Shown here in pieces: positions 7,822 to 16,706 of a stretch of 64,000 nt of DNA. The DNA comes from Sphingomonas nostoxanthinifaciens (GTDB lineage: Bacteria; Pseudomonadota; Alphaproteobacteria; Sphingomonadales; Sphingomonadaceae). Positions within the stretch are counted from its first letter, which is position 1. Each line of letters starts with the position of its first letter. The stretch spans positions 3,468,001 to 3,532,000 of the forward strand of contig NZ_CP082839.1 of NCBI RefSeq assembly GCF_019930585.1, read 5' to 3'. The translations under genes were made by a program, and so were the position numbers. Under the pieces are notes generated by a model. The model was not told where the DNA came from, made no database searches, and worked only from the letters and a program-made list of their open reading frames with translations.

Positions 7822-9039
7822 TCAAAGCGCCTGCGCGGCATCCAGCTTGGCGATGAAGTCCGAGAGCGTGCACAAACCCACGAGCCCGTTGGCCTTGCAC
7901 CCCGGCACCGCGACGATGCTGCGGGCCGGCACGTCCCGTGCGTCGAGGTTGCGGATGCCATCGAGCGAGAAGCTGCGGAACGCGATGCGGACGTAGCGAT
8001 GCCCGGCCGCATCGTGCAGCCGCTCGACCAGTAGCGCGCTGCCCGGCGGGATGTCGTCGGGTGCGAAGCCGGCTGCCTGCCAGTGCAGATCGAGCATCCC
8101 GCCGAGACCGACCAGATCGCTGTCGTGCCCCGCAAAGACCGTCACCCGCGCCGCCTCGTCCGCTGTCAGCGCCTTGCGCATGAGCGGCGTGATCCCGGCC
8201 ATGGTCCGCGCCGCGAGATAGGGCGGCCGACCCTCAAGCTTGAACTTGAGCGCATGCAGCGCGGACAGGGCGGTGATGTCAGCCGCCGTCGCGCGCCCCC
8301 AGCCCACCTCGGCCATCGGCTTTGCGTCGATATATTCGAGCAGAAGCGACTGCGCGCCGCTGCCCGCATTGGATAGCGCACCGGACAGACTCGGCGCCTT
8401 CGTCGCAGTAGCGGGCTTGATCGCGAGCGGCCCGTCGTCGTGCAGGCCGCAGGGCGCCGTGGATGATCCGCACAGGATCGCGTTCATCCGCGCGATCAGC
8501 GGAGCGGCCTCGGCGCTGGCCGCCGCGAGCACCGCCGGCCCGTCGGCATCGGCAATCGCCTTGTCGGCCTTCGCGGGATCGAAGGTGGCGGCCCCCGCAT
8601 GCACCGCGGAGAAGACCGGATCCGGCTGGCCGATCGTCGGGGCATGTTCTGTCGGGAGGTGGCAGTCCGGCGCAATGCCGAGGGCGTAGGATTCGCCGGT
8701 CGCCACGGTGCGCTCGTCGCCGCCGTCGGAGATGATGCGGACCGTACCTGCGGCGGGACAACCCTGCTGCGACATCAGCCCCGATTGCACGAACTGCGCG
8801 CGATCGCTGAGCCCGAGGCGCCGCGATTCCTCGGCGCCGTGCGGCGTCAGCCAGCCTGGGGGGACCGGCCATGCCGGCCAGGGATCGGCCGCGATACCCG
8901 GCGCCATCGGCATCGCCGAGGTCGGCGGGCGGACGCCGTGGCGCATCACCACCACGACGCGATCGATCTGCAGCGTCGGCGCGGCGATCGCCGCCGCGCT
9001 GCTCGCCAGCAAGGCCAGCCCGGCCAGCGCGCGGATCAT
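7822..9039 (-). CDS. Histidine acid phosphatase (phytase / glucose-1-phosphatase family)
   Basis: The protein is 405 residues with a signal peptide of about 20. The catalytic RHGVRPP motif is at 33-39, and the second catalytic pair, H305-D306 in GHDSDL, matches the C-terminal HD motif of the AppA/Agp family. Several cysteines could form disulphides in the periplasm. These enzymes form a phosphohistidine on the first motif and release phosphate from phytate or sugar phosphates. The start codon overlaps the stop of the propeller gene upstream by 4 bp (ATGA), so the two are translationally coupled. Alongside a TonB receptor and a second phosphatase this points to phytate or organic-phosphate use. 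Substrate is inferred. Confidence 0.9.
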   Translation of the reverse strand: MIRALAGLALLASSAAAIAAPTLQIDRVVVVMRHGVRPPTSAMPMAPGIAADPWPAWPVPPGWLTPHGAEESRRLGLSDRAQFVQSGLMSQQGCPAAGTVRIISDGGDERTVATGESYALGIAPDCHLPTEHAPTIGQPDPVFSAVHAGAATFDPAKADKAIADADGPAVLAAASAEAAPLIARMNAILCGSSTAPCGLHDDGPLAIKPATATKAPSLSGALSNAGSGAQSLLLEYIDAKPMAEVGWGRATAADITALSALHALKFKLEGRPPYLAARTMAGITPLMRKALTADEAARVTVFAGHDSDLVGLGGMLDLHWQAAGFAPDDIPPGSALLVERLHDAAGHRYVRIAFRSFSLDGIRNLDARDVPARSIVAVPGCKANGLVGLCTLSDFIAKLDAAQAL

Positions 9040-10040
9040 GCCGCCTTGCCCGGCTTCACGACGACGACGTGGAACGTCCCCGGCACGGCCACAGGCTTGC
9101 CGCCGGCCGTCGCCGGCGGCCCGAATTTCGAGGTCGGCAGGTACACAATGCCCGTGCGCGGATCGACCGCGCCGGTGCGCGCACCGATCTCGGTCTTGAC
9201 GACGCCGGTGCGAACGATGCCGGCGGCGGTATCCGCAAACAGCGTCAGCGTGCCGTCGCCGCCGGAGGGAATGAACAACCGGCCGTGCGTCGCGTCGCCG
9301 ATCACGGCATCGGGGCCCGCGCCGATCTCGAGCGTCTTCTCGACCGTGCGCGCCACCGGCGCGATCACCGCCGCCGCCCTGTTGGCGCAGGCCACCAGGA
9401 TGCGATCGGCCTTCGGGGCATAAGCCATGCCGCTCGGCCCCTCGCAGCCCGGCAGCGTGATCGTGCCGAGCACCTTGGCGGTCTCCGGCGCGATCACATA
9501 GACGAGGTTCTGTGCTTCGTTGTTGACGAACAGCACGCCGCGCTTGTCGACCGCGGCGGCCTCCAGCTTGGGCGCGAGCGTCGCAGTGCCGGTGACGGTC
9601 GCGGTCGCCGGGTCGATCATCATGACCGTGCCGGACTTGGAATTCATCACCACCACGCGGCGATGCTTCGCGTCCCAGATCGCGGCGTCGGGTTTTTCGC
9701 CGACCTTGATGGTCGCGCGCTCGGCGCCGGTCCTGATCTCGACCAGGCGGGCCGTGCCGGTGTCGCCATCGGTCACGAGCAGCAGTCCCGAGCCGGGGAT
9801 CGGCACGACTGCATGGGCATGATGCGCCGGGCCGAAGGTCGTCATGGCGCTTGGCGCGGCGAGATCGACGGTCGCAACCGTCTCGCCATGCGCGACGAAC
9901 AGGCGGTTGCTGTCGGCGTCGACATTGGCATAATCCCAGCCACCATCCGGGCCGGCGATCGTGCCGGAGACTTGGTAGGTCGGGGCCGGCGCGGCCGCGA
10001 CAAGACAGGCCGCCAAAGGCAGCAAAGACAGATATCGCAT
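9036..10040 (-). CDS. Exported YVTN/YncE-like beta-propeller protein
   Basis: ATG at 10040 (MRYLSLLP) gives 334 residues and has an AGGA about 10 bp upstream; an in-frame ATG at 10049 lies too close to that AGGA. A signal peptide ends near AAAPAPTY. Blades include WDYANVDADSNRLFVAHGE and ATIKVGEKPDAAIWDAKHRR, classic YVTN-type repeats. It is a more distant relative of the two tandem propellers downstream. Its stop overlaps the start of the histidine acid phosphatase by 4 bp, suggesting the two products are made in matched amounts and perhaps act together in the periplasm. A GC-rich hairpin lies just upstream. Confidence 0.85.
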   Translation of the reverse strand: MRYLSLLPLAACLVAAAPAPTYQVSGTIAGPDGGWDYANVDADSNRLFVAHGETVATVDLAAPSAMTTFGPAHHAHAVVPIPGSGLLLVTDGDTGTARLVEIRTGAERATIKVGEKPDAAIWDAKHRRVVVMNSKSGTVMMIDPATATVTGTATLAPKLEAAAVDKRGVLFVNNEAQNLVYVIAPETAKVLGTITLPGCEGPSGMAYAPKADRILVACANRAAAVIAPVARTVEKTLEIGAGPDAVIGDATHGRLFIPSGGDGTLTLFADTAAGIVRTGVVKTEIGARTGAVDPRTGIVYLPTSKFGPPATAGGKPVAVPGTFHVVVVKPGKAA

Positions 10041-10056
10041 CGGAAACATCCTGAAA

Positions 10057-10078
10057 CCCGCGCCCCCCGGGGCGCGGG
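10057..10078 (-). other. Intercistronic GC hairpin in the phosphatase operon
   Basis: CCCGCGCCCC is followed almost at once by its complement, with a loop of 2-4 bases. It sits between the phosphatase gene ending at 10097 and the propeller starting at 10040, without a T-run. This fits an RNA stability or processing element better than a terminator. Confidence 0.45.
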
Positions 10079-10096
10079 ACGTGAACGCAATGGGTA

Positions 10097-11062
10097 TCAG
10101 GCGACCGTCGCGGCGACCGGGATCGAGCCCTTGTACAGCGGCGCACCCTTTTGATCGCGGAAGTCGATCGTCATCGTGTCGCCGCCGACCGTGACCAGCC
10201 CGAAGCCGGGCTCGGCCAGGCAATAGAGCGTGCCGTCGATCGGCTTCACCGGCCGCGCCTCCATGCCGGCACCGCACTGGACGATGTCGAGACCGTCGCG
10301 ACGGATGTGCTGCAGATCGTGATCGTGCCCGGCGAGATAGGCCTGCACCTTGTTGCGCACGAGGATCGGCTTGAGCCGCTCGACCAGTTCCACCGTGTCG
10401 CCATGCGCGCTGCCGCCAGAATGGATCGTGTGATGCCCCGCCACCAGCTTCCACCGCGCCGTCGACGCCGCGAGCGCACCATCCAGCCAGGCGAGCTGCG
10501 CATCCGTGTCCTGGCCGACGATGTTGCGCGCGCGCGGATTGGTGGGATCCTTGCTATACGATTTCACGAAAGGCACCGTATCGACCACGAAGATATCGAC
10601 GCTCGCCGCCGCCATGTTGGCGTCCTCGACCTTGTAATAGCGCGCCGGCATCCGCCAGCGCGGGCTGCGCGCGGTATACTCGACCTGCGCCTGCGGATTG
10701 CTGGTGTAATCGTGATTGCCGAGCATCGCATGCCACGGCACCTGCAGCGCGGGGTGCGTGTAGACATGCTCGTACATCGACTGCCACAGCGGATCGTCGA
10801 CCGAGGTGACGCCGACATCGTAGAAATTGTCGCCGACCGCGAGCACCGAGGAAGCATTGCTGCGCGCGGCGGCCATGCCCATCGCCGCGGCGACGTCGTG
10901 CTGCGCGGGCGTGCCGCGCCCCCAGTCGCCGATCATGCAGAAGGTCACGCTGTGCGACTTTGGCTTGGCGGCAGCGGCCGGTTCGGCGCCGAGCAGCCCT
11001 GCGGTGACCGTGGTAAGCGCGAAGCCGCCAAGCAGCGACCTACGATCCGTGATGATATCCAT
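10097..11062 (-). CDS. Exported purple-acid-type metallophosphoesterase
   Basis: The 321-residue protein has an N-terminal twin Arg (DRRSLLGG) before a hydrophobic stretch ending near AAAA, so export by Tat is likely and fits a folded metalloenzyme. The calcineurin-like metal-site motifs appear in order: GDWG (45-48), GDNFYDVG (77-84), GNHDY (115-119), then GHHTIHS and GHDHD. This arrangement is that of tartrate-resistant (purple) acid phosphatases. It should hydrolyse phosphomonoesters in the periplasm. It is the second gene of the leftward operon, after the TonB receptor, and complements the histidine acid phosphatase further down. Confidence 0.9.
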   Translation of the reverse strand: MDIITDRRSLLGGFALTTVTAGLLGAEPAAAAKPKSHSVTFCMIGDWGRGTPAQHDVAAAMGMAAARSNASSVLAVGDNFYDVGVTSVDDPLWQSMYEHVYTHPALQVPWHAMLGNHDYTSNPQAQVEYTARSPRWRMPARYYKVEDANMAAASVDIFVVDTVPFVKSYSKDPTNPRARNIVGQDTDAQLAWLDGALAASTARWKLVAGHHTIHSGGSAHGDTVELVERLKPILVRNKVQAYLAGHDHDLQHIRRDGLDIVQCGAGMEARPVKPIDGTLYCLAEPGFGLVTVGGDTMTIDFRDQKGAPLYKGSIPVAATVA

Positions 11063-11093
11063 GTCGTGTCTCGTGTCCCTGGGAGATGGAACA

Positions 11094-11114
11094 GGCGGCG
11101 CCGATAGCGCCGCC
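11094..11114 (-). other. Intercistronic hairpin after the TonB receptor gene
   Basis: GGCGGCGC and its complement enclose a CGATA loop, starting 10 bp beyond the receptor's stop in the leftward direction. No T-run follows. It may protect the receptor message or reduce read-through into the phosphatase genes. Confidence 0.4.
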
Positions 11115-11123
11115 CGGCGCAGG

Positions 11124-13775
11124 TCAAAGTTTCAGATCGATGCCGAACAGGTAGGACGATCCGTAATATTGCAGCTCGGTGAAGCGCCCGGAGACCTTGC
11201 CCTCGGTTGCGACCTGATTCGTGTTCGTCACGTTGCGCCCCTGCGCGAACACGGTGAGGCGCTTGGTGATGGCGAAGCGCGCATCGAAATCGAAGTTCAG
11301 ATAGGGCTGCACGAAATTGTCGAGCGTCGGGGTGGAGCCGAGCGAGGTCATCGTCCAGCCTTGGTAATTGGCGAGCAGCTGCAGCGACAACCGGCCGTGT
11401 TCGTAGAACGGACCGACATTGACGATGTAGGGCGTCGTATTCGGCAACGTTTCGGTCACGCCGCCGCGGCTGGAACCGCGCGAACGAACATAGGTGAAGT
11501 TGCCGCTGATGCCGACGCCCGAGAGCAGACCCGGCAGATCATCGAACCGCTGGCGATAATTGACCTCTACGCCGCGCGCCGAGGCATGATCGATATTGCC
11601 ATAGGTTGTGAACGTCGCCGTGGTGCCGTTGTACGTACCGGGAACGGTGGTCGACACGACATAATTGTCGAACTCCTTGTCGAACAGCCCGACCGAGATG
11701 ATGCCGCCATGCGGCATGTAATATTCGAGGCTGGCGTCGAAATTGTTGCCGGTGGTCGGCTTCAGGTCCGGGTTGCCTTGCGTGACCGTGGTGACGGTGC
11801 CGCTGGTGTTCACGGTCTGGGTCGCCGTCACCTGGCTAAAGCCAGGGCGGCCGATCGCAGTCGACCAGTTGGCGCGGGCGACCAGATCGTCGGTGAAATT
11901 GTAGCGCAACTGTACGGTCGGGAAGAAATTGCTGTAACTCTGGCGGACAGTGCGCGGCGTCAACGTGGTGACACTGGAGACGGTGCTGGTCGCCGTGCCC
12001 CGATAGGTGCCCTCGGTCTTCTCGAAGCGGACGCCGGTCAGAAACCCGAACTTGCCGATCTTCCCGTCGTACTGAACATAGCCGTTATAGATGTTCTCGT
12101 CGTCGTTGAGATACGCCTGGCGAAGGCTGGTGGCATCGGCCGCCATATTCTCGGTCAGCGCGCCGCCGGTGATGAGTTGGTTGATCCCGCCCGTCGAGGT
12201 CATGGAGCCGAGGTTGTAGGCACCGTCGAAGATCGTGAAATTCTCGGTGCTGCCCAGGCTTGCGCCGGTCGTCGACGGTACGCCGCTGTAGGTGTATTTC
12301 GGGTCATAGTGCGTGACCTTCTCGAAGCGCGCGCCACCGCCTGCGCTCAAGGTGCCCTCGACTGCACCGAAATCGACCGGAGCCGACAGGCCGATATGGC
12401 CCGACCATGCACCATCATGATCGTCCTGGGCCGCGTTCGACAGCGAGTTCAGGACGTAGCTCGAATAATTGGTAAGGGTCGAACCGTCGGTCGCCGCAAG
12501 GTTCGGCAAGAGCGGATTGGTCACATTGTCGACCGCGACCGAGGCCGTTCCCGGCCGCGCCAGCGTACCCGAATAGGAATAAGGCGACGAAAGTCGGTTG
12601 GCGGCATAGGCGCCATAATATTCAACCGACAGCTTGCCGAACGTACTGTTACCGCCGAACTTGTAGAAGTTCTCGCGATCATGGATCAGATTGTCGTTGA
12701 TGTTCTCGGAGAGTGCGGTCGTCGCGGTAAAATTATTCGTCGCGCCGTACACCGGATTCGAGAACCCATAGACCAATGCATATTTTTTCGGATGGAAGTC
12801 GATACCCGATTCGAACGCCTTGAAATACAGCGTCGTGCCCGCAGCAATATCCCATGTCAGCGCGCCGCCATAGCCATAACGCTTCTTGGTCTGCGTATAC
12901 ATGATCTGCTGCGCCTTGCTGAGCGCGTTGCTCGGCTGGCCCGCCTTATCCAGGAATGTCTGCTGAATGTTGTCCATCTTCATCGAATCGGCGGTGTCGG
13001 TGGCGAAGAACGACACACCGAACGGGGTGCTGCCACTGAACGGGTCACTGTGCAGGCCGAAGCGGGCACCGCCGCTGATCGTACCCTGGAAAATGCCGTT
13101 GGCGTGCGGCTGACGGAAGCCGCCCGCCGCGATCACCTCGATATAGGGTTTCTCGCCGGGCGCGATTTCACGCGACAGAATGTTGATCTGCCCGCCGAGC
13201 GCCGTGGCCTCCTGCGAAGGCTGGTTGGTCTTGAACAGTTCCAGGCCGCCGGCGAGTGCGGCGGGAATGGCGTCGAACGGTACGGCCCGGCCGGCACCGT
13301 TGATCGATCCGGCCGGCAGCATGACACCCTCATACAGCACGCCATTCAGGTTCGGGTCGATGCCACGGATCTGGATCGAGCGCGATTCACCGCTCTTGTT
13401 GATGACGGATGCGCCCGGCAGGCGGCGCGCCGCATCGCCGAGCACGTAGTTCGGCATCTGCTTGATCTCGTCCTGCGACATCACATCGACCATGTTCGGA
13501 GCCAGCTTCTGGATCAGCAGCGCCTGCTCGACCGTGCTGTGCGCGCCCTTCAGGCGCGACGCCTGGACGACGATGTCCGAGCGATCGCTGTCCTTCCGGT
13601 CGTCGGAGCCCTCCGCATCGGCCGAAGCAACGTTCACGGCGTCATTATGCATCGCCATCGGCTCGCTCGCCGGGGCCGCGGCGCATGCGGGGGAGACGCA
13701 TACCGGCAGCAGCGCGCCTGACAGCAGCAGCAGCGCGCGGTGGCGACGAAAGGCGGAAGGCAGAGGAAGGGTCAT
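11124..13775 (-). CDS. TonB-dependent receptor of the phosphatase operon
   Basis: ATG at 13775 gives 883 residues beginning MTLPLPSAFRRHR, then a signal peptide ending CVSPACAA; sequence further upstream is not protein-like. A TonB-box-like DIVVQAS lies at about residue 68. The plug shows NYVLGDAARRLPGASV and RSIQIRGIDPNLNGV. The barrel includes SNFFPTVQLRYNFTDD, FSQVTATQ and TQGNPDLKPTTGNNFD, and the end is YLFGIDLKL, an aromatic/hydrophobic C-terminal strand. It heads the leftward operon with two phosphatases and three propellers, so I infer uptake of phytate, inositol phosphates or another phosphorylated ligand. A Pho-box-like site lies about 350 bp upstream. Confidence 0.9.
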   Translation of the reverse strand: MTLPLPSAFRRHRALLLLSGALLPVCVSPACAAAPASEPMAMHNDAVNVASADAEGSDDRKDSDRSDIVVQASRLKGAHSTVEQALLIQKLAPNMVDVMSQDEIKQMPNYVLGDAARRLPGASVINKSGESRSIQIRGIDPNLNGVLYEGVMLPAGSINGAGRAVPFDAIPAALAGGLELFKTNQPSQEATALGGQINILSREIAPGEKPYIEVIAAGGFRQPHANGIFQGTISGGARFGLHSDPFSGSTPFGVSFFATDTADSMKMDNIQQTFLDKAGQPSNALSKAQQIMYTQTKKRYGYGGALTWDIAAGTTLYFKAFESGIDFHPKKYALVYGFSNPVYGATNNFTATTALSENINDNLIHDRENFYKFGGNSTFGKLSVEYYGAYAANRLSSPYSYSGTLARPGTASVAVDNVTNPLLPNLAATDGSTLTNYSSYVLNSLSNAAQDDHDGAWSGHIGLSAPVDFGAVEGTLSAGGGARFEKVTHYDPKYTYSGVPSTTGASLGSTENFTIFDGAYNLGSMTSTGGINQLITGGALTENMAADATSLRQAYLNDDENIYNGYVQYDGKIGKFGFLTGVRFEKTEGTYRGTATSTVSSVTTLTPRTVRQSYSNFFPTVQLRYNFTDDLVARANWSTAIGRPGFSQVTATQTVNTSGTVTTVTQGNPDLKPTTGNNFDASLEYYMPHGGIISVGLFDKEFDNYVVSTTVPGTYNGTTATFTTYGNIDHASARGVEVNYRQRFDDLPGLLSGVGISGNFTYVRSRGSSRGGVTETLPNTTPYIVNVGPFYEHGRLSLQLLANYQGWTMTSLGSTPTLDNFVQPYLNFDFDARFAITKRLTVFAQGRNVTNTNQVATEGKVSGRFTELQYYGSSYLFGIDLKL

Positions 13776-14181
13776 GACAATTCTCTGAGCTTTCGTTGAA
13801 AGAGGGAGGATGCGTTGATCGGCGCAGCATCGCCGCTGGATGCTGGGCGGATGACTCACGGGTCGCCGACCCTCGCGCCGCGCAGGCGGCGTCGCACGGA
13901 ACGGCGGGCGAAAAGAGATCGGGAAGCCGGCGCGGACGAACCGAACACGCCAGCTACCTTCCGGAACGGGTATGACCATGTCACCGACACTGCGTCCCAC
14001 GCCCAGGCCGACGGGCGTGCGGACGAAGCGACGCAATGGAAATTGCGCTGTGATCTTCCTGATGTTGTTTTGGGACTGCTCGGCTTATGCTCTCTGCACG
14101 GCTGTGCAACTAACGTCCGGTCGTGTCAGGATCGTGACAGCGAAGATCAGCAATGTCATTTTCTCGGACTAGAGCGCTCTC
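13776..14181. other. Divergent control region between the receptor operon and the MFS gene
   Basis: 406 bp without a convincing gene separate the leftward operon from the rightward MFS/LacI pair. The right part (about 14040-14180) is less GC-rich and contains the Pho-box-like site at 14123-14140. I see no further operator with confidence. Confidence 0.6.
14123..14140 (-). promoter_or_regulatory. Pho-box-like site upstream of the phosphatase operon
   Basis: On the minus strand the sequence is CTGTCAC GATC CTGACAC: two 7-bp half-sites separated by 4 bp, the spacing and sequence of a PhoB box (consensus half-site CTGTCAT/C). It points toward the TonB receptor gene. The site is also a near-palindrome, so another dimeric regulator cannot be excluded. 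phoB itself is at 45972. Confidence 0.55.
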
Positions 14182-15387
14182 GTGCCCAGCAGTGATTGCC
14201 CACGTCCCGTTTCTGCCTGGATTCGGGCCAGCCGTATCGATCACATCAATCTCGCCGCCGCTTTGCTGCGCAGCGGCTTCATGCCGTTTTTGGCGCTATT
14301 CCTTTATAAACACGGGCTTGGCGCCGCCTCGATCGGCGCGGTCATGGCATTCGGCAACCTGGTCTTGATGGTCGCGACGGTGCCGGCCGGCATGGTGGTC
14401 GACAGCAGGCATGGCCGAAAGGTTTGGCCGGTCATCGCCGGTGGCCTTGCGCTCGGCGCATTCTGCATCCTGCTCCATTCTCACAGCATGTTCGCGTCTC
14501 TCTGCGCCGTAGCGATGATGTCGCTTTCGGAAGCGGTGATCACTCCCGCCCTGCTCGCGATGAATTTCAATATCATTCCGATGTATCAACGGCTTGATCA
14601 ACTCGGCCGCAACCAGGCGTTCGGCCATTTGGGGCGAGCGGCGGGGCTCGCTTTGGCGGGTTTGGTCGGTAGCGGCTTCGGATTTTCCACGCTTATCGCG
14701 TTCGAAGGCGTCTATCTGATGCTTCTTCTCGCGACGGTCTGGCGCGCACCGCCAGTATCGCGGCTCCGAGTCCACGAGGGCAGGCCGAGCGCGAATCGGA
14801 GCCAGACGCTGCTGGGGTTGAGCATCGCGCTCGGCCTTTTCCAGATTGGCAACGCCGCACTCAGCCTGTTGCTGGGCCTTTCGCTCGCCGACTCCAGCCG
14901 ATTGAGCGCACCCGCGCTTTCGTCCGGCATTGCGATCGTCGCGCAGATCGCGATGATCGGCGGCTCGATCCTGATCGTACCCGTGTTGCGGCGGTGGGGT
15001 TATTGGCGCGTGTTCGCAGCGACGTTCGCAATTCTCCCGCTACGCTGCGTGATCGCGACGATCCTCCCGCCGCACCTCGCGCTCGTGCCGGTGGAGATAT
15101 TGCACGGCATAGGCGAATCGGCGCAGATGCTGGCGATCGGCGCGGCGCTGAGCGAACTTCGCGTACCGGCGAACGGGATTGGCGTGCGATATGGCAGCAT
15201 CATGCTGCTGCAGGAACTCGGCAAAGCCGCGAGCCCCCTGCTGGCCTGCTATGTCGCCGAACGGTGGACGACGGATACGGCGTACATTCTGATGGCCGCG
15301 ATCGGAGCCATCGCGCTGATCTTCTGGATCCCGTACCGCCAGCAGATGCCGCCGTCAGTCCCAAGGAGGCGATTGGGACTGGTTTGA
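14182..15387 (+). CDS. MFS transporter
   Basis: The 401-residue protein has about 12 hydrophobic segments and an MFS loop 2-3 signature (GMVVDSRHGRKVWP). The start is a GTG at 14182; the next in-frame ATG (14281) would remove the first membrane segment. It is followed 48 bp later by a LacI-family regulator on the same strand and is divergent from the phosphatase/TonB operon. A role in moving the dephosphorylated product, such as inositol or a sugar, across the inner membrane fits the context. The sequence alone does not reveal the substrate. Confidence 0.8.
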   Translation: MPSSDCPRPVSAWIRASRIDHINLAAALLRSGFMPFLALFLYKHGLGAASIGAVMAFGNLVLMVATVPAGMVVDSRHGRKVWPVIAGGLALGAFCILLHSHSMFASLCAVAMMSLSEAVITPALLAMNFNIIPMYQRLDQLGRNQAFGHLGRAAGLALAGLVGSGFGFSTLIAFEGVYLMLLLATVWRAPPVSRLRVHEGRPSANRSQTLLGLSIALGLFQIGNAALSLLLGLSLADSSRLSAPALSSGIAIVAQIAMIGGSILIVPVLRRWGYWRVFAATFAILPLRCVIATILPPHLALVPVEILHGIGESAQMLAIGAALSELRVPANGIGVRYGSIMLLQELGKAASPLLACYVAERWTTDTAYILMAAIGAIALIFWIPYRQQMPPSVPRRRLGLV

Positions 15388-15435
15388 TTGAAATTTTGTG
15401 ATATTTCTGCACAGCTGTTCAGAGCAAGGGTCGCT

Positions 15436-16461
15436 GTGAAGAAACACTATGTCAGCGCCCGCGAGGTGGCCGAGCGCGCGGGGGTTTCCCGTTCCGCCGT
15501 TTCCCGCGCGCTCACTCCTGGCGCGAGCATTTCCGCCGACATGAAAGCCCGCGTGATCGCCGCGGCGGACGAGCTCGGCTACGAGATCAACATGCTCGCG
15601 CGCGGACTGCTCGACGATCGCAGCATGATCGTCTCGCTGGTCTCCGCCTCGCTCGGCAGCCCGTTCATGGGCATGATGCTGCCAGCGATCACGGAGCGTC
15701 TGATCGCCGCCGGATATGCGCCGCTGCTGATCAACATCGGCACTGCCCCCGACATCGCGGAAGAGTCGCTGCGCCAGGTGGTCAGCCTGCGCTCGGCGGC
15801 GGTGGTGATTTTGTCGGGATCGCCACCCGGCACGTTCATCGAGGCGACGAAGCGCACCGGCATCCCGCTGATCGCGCTCAACCGCGACGAACCCGGGCTG
15901 AACCTGATTTCCGCCGACAACCGGGCGGCCGGTCGTGTCGCCTATCGCGAACTTGCAGAAACGAGCGCGCGGATCTGCGCGGTGTCGCCGGCGCGCGATA
16001 CGTTCAGCATGCGCGCGCGGATCGAAGGCTTTCTATCCGGCGCGGCGGAGGCGGGGCACGCGCCGCCGCGGATCATCCGCGCGGCACCGCCGATCGCCGA
16101 CAGCGGGCGCGCCGACTATGCCGGCGGGCTCGCGCTCGGGCCGGAACTGATCGGCCCGGACGGTATTGCCGACGGGCTGTTCTGCCTGAACGACCATATC
16201 GCGTTCGGCGTGATCGACGCCGCCCGCCGCTCCCGCCGGGCGGAAGCCGGTCGTGATTTCTCGGTCATCGGCTTCGACGACGTGCCGATGGCGGCATGGG
16301 AAGGATATCGGCTGACCACGTTCCGCCAGGATCCTCACGTCTTCGCCGAGCAGATCATGAGCACGATCGCGCGCTGCGTGGATGGCGAGGAGGAGGATGT
16401 GATCGACCACCTCATCCCCGCCAATCTGATCGCGCGCGAGTCGGTTCGCCACGTTGGCTAG
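15436..16461 (+). CDS. LacI-family transcriptional regulator
   Basis: I chose the GTG at 15436 because AAGGG lies five bases upstream and the N-terminal helix-turn-helix follows at once (VSAREVAERAGVSRSAVSRA). That gives 341 residues, the usual LacI length; a TTG start at 15388 is possible. The rest is a periplasmic-binding-protein-like ligand domain, with IGFDDVPMAAW near the end matching the family's conserved segment. It should repress transport or catabolic genes until a small ligand, often a sugar or polyol, binds. Likely targets are the upstream MFS gene and perhaps the divergent operon. Confidence 0.88.
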   Translation: MKKHYVSAREVAERAGVSRSAVSRALTPGASISADMKARVIAAADELGYEINMLARGLLDDRSMIVSLVSASLGSPFMGMMLPAITERLIAAGYAPLLINIGTAPDIAEESLRQVVSLRSAAVVILSGSPPGTFIEATKRTGIPLIALNRDEPGLNLISADNRAAGRVAYRELAETSARICAVSPARDTFSMRARIEGFLSGAAEAGHAPPRIIRAAPPIADSGRADYAGGLALGPELIGPDGIADGLFCLNDHIAFGVIDAARRSRRAEAGRDFSVIGFDDVPMAAWEGYRLTTFRQDPHVFAEQIMSTIARCVDGEEEDVIDHLIPANLIARESVRHVG

Positions 16462-16677
16462 ACGAGCGACGAGGTCCGGCGTCAGCCTCATGCGAACAAG
16501 AGCAGCAGCCGAACGACAGCGGCGGGAGCACGATGGGCGTGGCGAGGCTCGATCCCGTCGACGGACGCAGGCATGCCTGCGCGGCCGGCAAGATCGAGGA
16601 CGTGCCGGCCGGCAAAACCGCCGCACCAACTGCCCCAACTCGGCAGCCGATGAGAATGGTCGCTTTTAGGGAAAGAT

Positions 16678-16697
16678 CGGCGGCTGCACGGCCGCCG
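16678..16697 (-). terminator. Possible terminator of the gene at 16707
   Basis: CGGCGGC and GCCGCCG form a 7-bp stem with a 6-base loop, 9 bp beyond the stop in the leftward direction, followed by ATCTTTCCC. The T-run is short, so efficiency is doubtful. Confidence 0.4.
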
Positions 16698-16706
16698 AGC
16701 AGTGTG

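Noticed and set aside
10827..13721. 964-residue rightward open frame opposite the TonB receptor
   Set aside because: It is His/Arg/Asp-rich antisense shadow of the receptor gene, with no domain or signal; the receptor frame has clear plug and barrel motifs.
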